From NCBI GenBank assembly GCA_958510825.1, contig OY294049.1, positions 1,116,001-1,180,000 on the forward strand: a DNA stretch of 64,000 nucleotides. The letters are read 5' to 3'. The position numbers were made by a program, and so were the translations under genes. The notes below the pieces were generated by a model. That model made no database searches, had not been told where the DNA came from, and was given only the letters and a program-made list of their open reading frames with translations. Shown here one piece after another: positions 58,201 to 64,000 of the stretch (within the stretch, counting starts at the first letter, position 1; each line of letters starts with the position of its first letter). This stretch comes from Brachypterus glaber. Taxonomy: Eukaryota > Arthropoda > Insecta > Coleoptera > Kateretidae.

Positions 58201-58649
58201 ATATTCATAACCAGGGCCTAACGAAACAAGATATTTGGATAAAACTTAAAGTAAGTTACTAAGAATAATAACAACTTTATTTAGAAGCCAGTGGCCTCCA
58301 AATTTTTTTTTTTAATTTTTTCTTTTTATTTAATTTCTGAGACGCCACTGACTTTTCTAAGGGTTAAATATTTTGTACGATTTTGGGAACATATACTTTA
58401 CATGATTTGGCAAGTAGCTTCCATAATTTATATTTTATTTAAAAAGTTACCTTTTTGGCTATGGTAGTTTTTAAACCTTAATTTGTACAAATATATTACT
58501 GTTTAATTTTAATTTAATTTATTTTGTAGCAGGCTAAAAAAATAAATAATAATAAAACTGAATATACATAAGTCCCCTTTGTAAACCAAAAAGATTAATG
58601 AAGAATCATTTTTTTGAGATTTTTTTTATTGCGAAGGAAGGGGGTTAAT

Positions 58650-58780
58650 TGATAGAGTGTCGTTATTATTTAGGGGTGTTTTGGTCAGCGTAACAAAATG
58701 AAAAAAAAGCAGCTTGGCATAATTAATGAATCGCCCCTTTTTTGTTAATTAATTAATATTCTTAATTCGTCTTTTTGGCC
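58650..58780. other. Loop of the second foldback element
   Basis: Short AT-rich sequence between the direct unit and the inverted unit; contains GGAAGGGGGTTAATTGATAG. Nothing coding. Confidence 0.4.
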
Positions 58781-60142
58781 ACCATTACAGTTTAAAATCT
58801 CCCGTAGGCAAAAGGGTAACTTTTTAAATAAAATAGTAAAGTAAGGACGCTGCTTAGCAAATCATGTAAAGTATAAGTATTCAAAATCGTACAAAATATT
58901 TAACCCTTAGAAAAGTCAGTGGCGTCTTAGAAATTAAGTAAAAATGGAAAAATTAAAAAATAAACCCATTTTTTCGAACGTCACTGGCTTTTGTAATTAA
59001 AGTTATTGATTTTATTATTAGTAACCTAGTTTAAGTTATACCCAAATATCTTGTTTCGTTAGACAGTTATATCAAAGGGTAGACTCCATAAAACGATTTT
59101 TGTTAAGCTCTAGCACAAAAACTATAATACTTAGAGCTTTGTGCCCATGGAGACTTTTAATATGAATACGAATGTTTATTTGATCAAGTTACGGAGTAAA
59201 AAAAATGATTTAAAAGAAGTTCTTTAAGTTTAAATTTTTTCAATTGAAGATTTTTTAAGTTGCCTGGTAAATGATTATACAATTGAAAATTTACAGTATT
59301 TTTTATATATTTGGTTAATCTGAATTTGGTAGGTCTTAGTTTATCAGCATTTCTAGTTTTGTGCTCATGAAAAAGGGAGTTTATATAATATATATTGTGA
59401 ACCTCCACAAGTGAGTAGAGGATGTATAAACATGGCAGAGGTAGGATTTTTAACTTTTTGAAAAGAGGCTGGCATTTCTCACCAGGTTTTAAATTAGCCA
59501 GTATGCGAATAACTCTTTTCTGAAGGCGGAAATTTTTTATGGCATTCCGTAGAGTTTCCTCATAAAATGACACCATAATTCAGATGCGAATTAAAGAAAA
59601 ACAGCATATTCTAAGAATTTTGACAGACACTGTGAATGATAATTGTCGTATGACAAATATAGAACTGGAAATTTACTTACTAAGTTGGTCAATGTGTGCT
59701 TTCCAGTTTAGGTTGTCGTTAGTATTATGCCCAACAATTTAAAACACTGCCGTTTGTGACACCATGGTGAGTAGAGAAAGTAAGTCGTTGAGTTTTTGCA
59801 TTATTCATGGACAAATTGTTGGGCGTAAACCAGCTTTCAGCAGTATTCTCAGACTCTTCAGATAAAAAGTTAAGTAAATTTAAATTTATGCTGGCGTCAA
59901 GTATGGTAACATCGTCAGCGAACGCTATACACTTTTTATTTATTAAATTTAAGAAGAGGTCATTAATGTAAATATGAATAAGAGAGGGCCTAGCACTGGC
60001 CCTTGAGGTATTCCGTGAGGCACAGTTAAGGTATCAGAAAGTTTATTATTAACAAAAACTCGTTGTTTTCGATTGTCTAGATAGAAACTAAAAATATCTA
60101 AAGGTTTACCCCTTACAATGGTTCGAAAGTCAATTAAAGCCG

Positions 60143-60258
60143 GTGGTTCCCTCTACTACTAGCCCACACAAGTCCTGGACTTAGGGGATGCTTAATTAAG
60201 TAGAATAGTACGAGGTTAAAAACAAAACATCAAAACAAAACAAACATCATAAAAACTG
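60143..60258. other. Short insert in the LINE RT
   Basis: Between LIKKL-type and ALIDFRTIV-type RT segments lies about 115 bp with no RT homology. It starts GTGGTTCCCTCTACTACTAG and includes an AAAACAAAAC-rich stretch. It may be a small mobile element; no terminal repeats were seen. Confidence 0.4.
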
Positions 60259-61421
60259 AGCTTTTTTATGAGCAACGGATGCAGAACGCAATCGAATGCC
60301 TTAGTAAGGTCAAATAATGTAATAGAAACATGTTTTCCATCTTCAAGTCCATCAAGAACGTCCATCAAAAGTGCAGAAATAGCATTCAGTAGAATGCTTA
60401 GAGCGAAAGCCGAATTGACGCATGTTCAATAGATCAAACTGGTCCAAATATTTTTTAAGTTTATTTTTTTAAATAATTTCAATAACTTTACCTATAACAG
60501 GCATTATAGAGATCGGGCGATAATTACACAATTCAGAAGTGTCCCCTTTTTTAAAAAGAGGTATAACCTTGCTGATTTTGAGTGAATCGGGAAAAACTCC
60601 TTCCTCAAAATACCTGTTAATAAATAAAGTTAGAGGCTGTGATATTATATCAATAGTTTCTTTCAGGAAAAAACTTTTCATTTCATGAACATCAGTATAC
60701 TTGGATTCACTGAGCGATTTAATGGGATTATCCACTTCATAGAAAGTTACTGGTTCCAAAAAAAAAAGAATTAGCAGAAGATTTTATTTTATCGAGAAAA
60801 ATCAACGCATCATTTTTTGTTTTAGGTAGTTTTTTATGATGTTATCAGCTATTGTAGCAAAAAATTTATTAAAATCATCAGATGAAAATTTTGAATCAAG
60901 TTTTGAAGTTTTATTTTTATTTCTTTCAAAACTGATTAATTTCCAGCTATCTTTAACTCTATTTTTAGAATTTATAAGAACATTTTCACAAGCCACTTTT
61001 TTATGGGAAATAATTTGAGATTTGTACTCTTTTTTAAGCATATTGTATGCATTTAAATCATTTGCATCTTGAGTGCAGTTAAAAATTATTTTAGAAGCAG
61101 ATAGTTTATTTTTAAGTTTTCTTAAACTATCATTGAACCAATTTACCGGCATTTTTTTTTATTTTCAGAGCATTTTTTTAAAGGAAAATGTTTTTTTTTA
61201 TATAAATCTGGTAACTGTTAACCTTAAATCAGCCAAAGTGTTGACCTCATTATTTTTATCTTCAAAAATTGACCAATCGATTTCGCTCAGCGACTGTCTA
61301 AAGCAATCCATACCTTTTTTTTGTAATGTTTCTTCGCAAAAAAACATTTTTTGGAGTCTCAGTACCTTTGGGTATTATGAGCTGTCCCAGATGGTCAGAC
61401 AAACATGGATCTATCACAGTA

Positions 61422-63314
61422 CACGGTTCGCAAAAAAGGTCACATAAAATAAAAAATTGCCCAAGAACTTTGAAAATAAAATTTGATTCCTGGCCCTTTC
61501 CTTAAATAGAAAAATCAAAAATTAAAAAATTTCAACCACAAAATTTTTTTTATCGCACTTTTTTGTTTTGAGTGTTATAAAATAGATACACGCTAGTTTA
61601 TAATTTTCCCAATTTACCAATATTTGCTACATTTTACGTTTTTCTGCTTAAACTTTTTACCTGCAACTCAAAAATTAAAAATTAAATAATAACTAACAAA
61701 TAGGGCCCCTTTGGGGGGCCTTAAAAAGTCCAAACGAAAGCCTAAATTTTTAAATTTTCCTGGGTTTATCTTGTATGCTCTATTTATATACCAATATAAG
61801 CTATTCTAGTAGTATATTAAATATTTTTTTTAATAGGGGGGTTTGGGGGGTCTCGAGCCAATTTTCAGATTTTTTTTTAGAATTTTAATGTACAAAAAAT
61901 ATAATATTATAAATATTTTCTAGATATTGTAAAAGAGTGTTTAAAATGTCGGTTTGGGGGTTAATTATTATATAATATATAATATATATTATTATTATTA
62001 TATATTAATATAAAAAATATATAATAATAATATTATTATTATGTACACGTGCCAAATTTGGTTTATATTTCTCCTGAAAGTTGTTAAAGAAGTCTCTTAT
62101 AAGAGACTTACTATATCTAATAATTATACATACATAATTATGTACATAATATTTCTATAATACATTATGCCGAAAACTTTAAAATGTCTACTTTTTGCTT
62201 AAAGAAGAGATATCAGACGATCGGAAGGAAAAGAAAAAACATTTTAAAACTTACTTTACAAATCAATTTTTTTTTTTAAAGGTTTGAAGGGATTTTTTAA
62301 TTCATTAATAATTTAAATTTTTGCTTTTATTTTTTCTGTACTTTTATATTTCAATTTTGTTTAATACAAAATATAATTTCCACTTATAACTTTATTTGCT
62401 TTTAATTTATTGCCTTTCCTTTGGAATTAAAAAATACCTTTAAACCTTTCAAAAAAAATTGATTTGTAAAGTAAGTTTTAAAATGTTTTTTCTTTTTCTT
62501 CCGATCGTCTGATATCTCTTCTTTAAGCCGAAAGTAGAGATTTTAAAGTTTTAGGCATAATGTATTATAGAAATATTATGTACATAATTATGTATGTATA
62601 ATTATTAGATATAGTAAGTCTCTTATAAGAGACTTCTTTAACAACTTTCAGGAGAAATATAAACCAAATTTGACACGTACGCGTACATAATAATATTATT
62701 ATTGTATATCTTTTTTATATTAATATATAATAATAATATATAATATAATATATAATAATATATATTATATATTATATAATAATTAACCCCCAAACCGACA
62801 TTTTAAACAATATCTAGAAAATATTTATAATATTATAATATTTTTTGTACATTAAAATTCTAAAAAAAATCTAAAAATTGGCTCAAGACCACCCAAAGCC
62901 CCCTATTTAAAAAAAATATTTAATATACTACTAGAATAGCTTATATTGGTATATAAATAGAGCATACAAGATAAACCCAAGAAAATTTAAAAATTTAGGC
63001 TTTCGTCCTCTTTAAGGCCCCCCAAGGGGGTCCTATTTGTTAGATATTATTTAAAATTTAATTTTTGAGTTACAGGTAAAACGTTTAAGCAGAAAAAAGT
63101 AAACTGTAGCAAATATTGGTGAATTGGGAAAATTATAAATCAGCGTGTATCTATTTTATAATACTCAAAACAAAAAAGTGCGATAAAAAAAATTTTGTCG
63201 TTGAAATTTTTTAATTTTTGCTTTTCCTATTTAAGGAAAGGGCCAGGAATCAAATTTTATTTACAAAGTTCTTGGGCAATTTTTTATTTTATTAGACCTT
63301 TTTTGCGAACCGTG
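61422..63314. mobile_element. 1.9 kb palindromic element, arms about 860 bp, TSD AGTA
   Basis: It begins CACGGTTCGCAAAAAAGGTC and ends in its exact complement. AGTA lies at 61418-61421 and 63315-63318. The arms (61422 to about 62280 and about 62455 to 63314) are inverted copies with few differences, and the loop is about 175 bp. Inner arm parts carry smaller palindromes (AAGTCTCTTATAAGAGACTT at 62090/62620). No coding frame. It sits inside the endonuclease region of the LINE. Confidence 0.88.
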
Positions 63315-63327
63315 AGTAGTTGTATAC

Positions 63328-63561
63328 TGACTTACTCTGTTTAATTTCTTCTTTTGGTATTTCTGTTACTATTTCAGATCCCACGAGAATAGATATTTTA
63401 ACCAAATTTGTATAATCGAAACTACATCAAAATGCATAGATATTTTAACAAATTTGGTTAAAATATCTATGCATTTTGATGTAGTTTCGATTATTCTCGT
63501 GGGATCTGAAATAGTAACAGAAATACCAAAAGAAGAAATTAAACAGAGTAAGTCAGCCAAC
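63328..63561. repeat. Snap-back inverted duplication in LINE coding sequence
   Basis: CTGACTTACTCTGTTTAATT ... GATCCCACGAGAAT at 63328-63393 returns as the exact complement ending at 63561, and the inner AACTACATCAAAATGCATAG parts pair too. The right arm is the LINE endonuclease frame (SVTISDPTRI). The left arm is a reversed copy, so about 115 bp were duplicated in inverted orientation. Confidence 0.8.
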
Positions 63562-64000
63562 TGAAGTGAGTTTAGATTAAAATTTATGTTAAAATCACCA
63601 AGAAGTATGATTCTTTTAAACTTTTTATTTAAGTCAATTAATAGATTTTCTAAAGCATTAATAAAAATGTTAAAGTAACCTCCAGTGCAACGATATAGTG
63701 TTATAATAGCAGTTTTAGTAGAACACAGTTCAATTGCACAAAATTCAACATTAACTTCATGTGTATAGCTAGATAAGTCAAGGGTTTTAAATTGATGACC
63801 ATGTTTTATAAAAATCTTCACCCCACCATGTATTGTTCTACAATAACTATCAGCTAATTTATGATCTGGTTAGTTAATATTATTGCCTAAAAGCCAGTGT
63901 TCAGACAGACAGAGCACATCGTAGCTGTGTTTTTCAAGAATTAATGAGAGTTCATTTATTTTATTAGATAAGCATTGAATATTAATGTGAAATATACTCA

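Larger units (their letters stand above)
54281..58217 (-). mobile_element. Nearly full-length two-ORF CR1-like LINE
   Basis: Read on the minus strand it has ORF1 (58200-57308), ORF2 (about 57290-54505), a 3' UTR and a tail of (AATA)n-type repeats at 54281-54325. It lies inside a foldback unit. No clear target duplication; a few bases of the unit are missing at the junction. ORF1 is disrupted near its start and ORF2 has a single dinucleotide slip. It is the best preserved LINE in the window. Confidence 0.85.
53297..59160. mobile_element. Second foldback element of the 34 kb family, split by a LINE
   Basis: The unit beginning AAAAGTCTCCATGGGCACGAAGCTC at 53297 recurs at about 54218 (GTCCACGAGCACAAAGCTC) and in reverse at 59127-59160. 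Inner landmarks such as CACTGACTTTTCTAAGGGTT (53531, 58350) and its reverse (58907-58926) also match. The second direct unit is cut at about 54281 and resumes at 58217, showing where the LINE inserted. The right arm is shorter than the left. Confidence 0.65.
59165..64000 (-). pseudogene. Second CR1-like LINE, interrupted, runs off the window
   Basis: The minus strand from 64000 reads the endonuclease: HINIQCLSNKINELSLILEK, DVLCLSEHWL, IILLGDFNINFNLNSL and SVTISDPTRI. It is interrupted by an inverted duplication and a 1.9 kb palindrome, then resumes at 61420 with VIDPCLSDHLGQLI. RT segments follow: KVIPLFKKGD and NYRPISIMPVIGKVIEI (60469-60759), DLTKAFDCVLHPLL (about 60260-60330), HGIPQGPVLGPLLF and AFADDVTIL (about 59895-60030), then the C-terminus to 59184. 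A 115 bp insert at about 60143-60258 also splits the RT. It has several frameshifts and is inactive, though FADD is kept. Confidence 0.82.

Overview
This is a eukaryotic, insect-type window. It is AT-rich, there are no operons, and the one host gene I can read end to end has short coding exons with GT..AG introns. That gene is a membrane fatty acyl-CoA desaturase on the + strand, and its N-terminus and spacing suggest an insect, probably a beetle (inference). Almost everything else is transposable-element sequence. No tRNA, rRNA or CRISPR array was found.

Layout. 0.2-3.7 kb: foldback element with an internal minisatellite. 4.2-5.0 kb: two short unrecognised exon-like reading frames. 5.2-13.4 kb: minus-strand LINE debris, including a Jockey-type element (about 9.0-12.46 kb) joined to the RT of another LINE (12.46-13.37 kb). 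13.7-21.4 kb: MITEs, a foldback element and two copies of an element with an array of about 97 bp units. 18.9-40.6 kb: the desaturase gene. It has a possible non-coding first exon at about 18.93-19.0 kb and coding exons at 22585-22798, 22936-23066, 23681-24069 and 40277-40607. The last intron is about 16.2 kb and holds nested mobile DNA. This includes an LTR element with no coding capacity (25922-32194, TSD TGCG), itself inserted in a palindromic TIR element, and a 4.1 kb foldback element (34258-38375) whose loop holds a Jockey fragment.

39.9-43.6 kb: a nearly identical tandem duplication of about 1.87 kb repeats the last desaturase exon and the left part of a DNA transposon. The complete transposon (42524-45047) has about 460 bp TIRs beginning CACTATCCCAC/CACTGTCCCAC, a 3 bp TTA target duplication, and the broken gene of a zinc-finger protein family I know only as 'uncharacterised' in animal genomes. 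The ends and the TSD suggest a CMC (CACTA/Chapaev-like) transposon, so this protein may be its transposase. This is the most interesting item in the window.

45.6-49.1 kb: nested TIR elements. 49.7-52.7 kb: a complete pogo/Tigger-type element with TA TSD whose transposase is broken only by one 1-nt frameshift. 52.8-53.1 kb: long hexanucleotide microsatellite. 53.3-59.2 kb: more foldback units, split by a nearly full-length two-ORF CR1-like LINE (54281-58217). 59.2-64.0 kb: a second CR1-like LINE, interrupted by a 1.9 kb perfect-ended palindromic element (61422-63314, TSD AGTA) and by a snap-back inverted duplication (about 63328-63561).

The genes do not form a pathway. The desaturase is the only evident working host gene, and the rest records repeated nested insertion. 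Boundaries were read by eye and are approximate unless a terminal repeat or TSD is stated.
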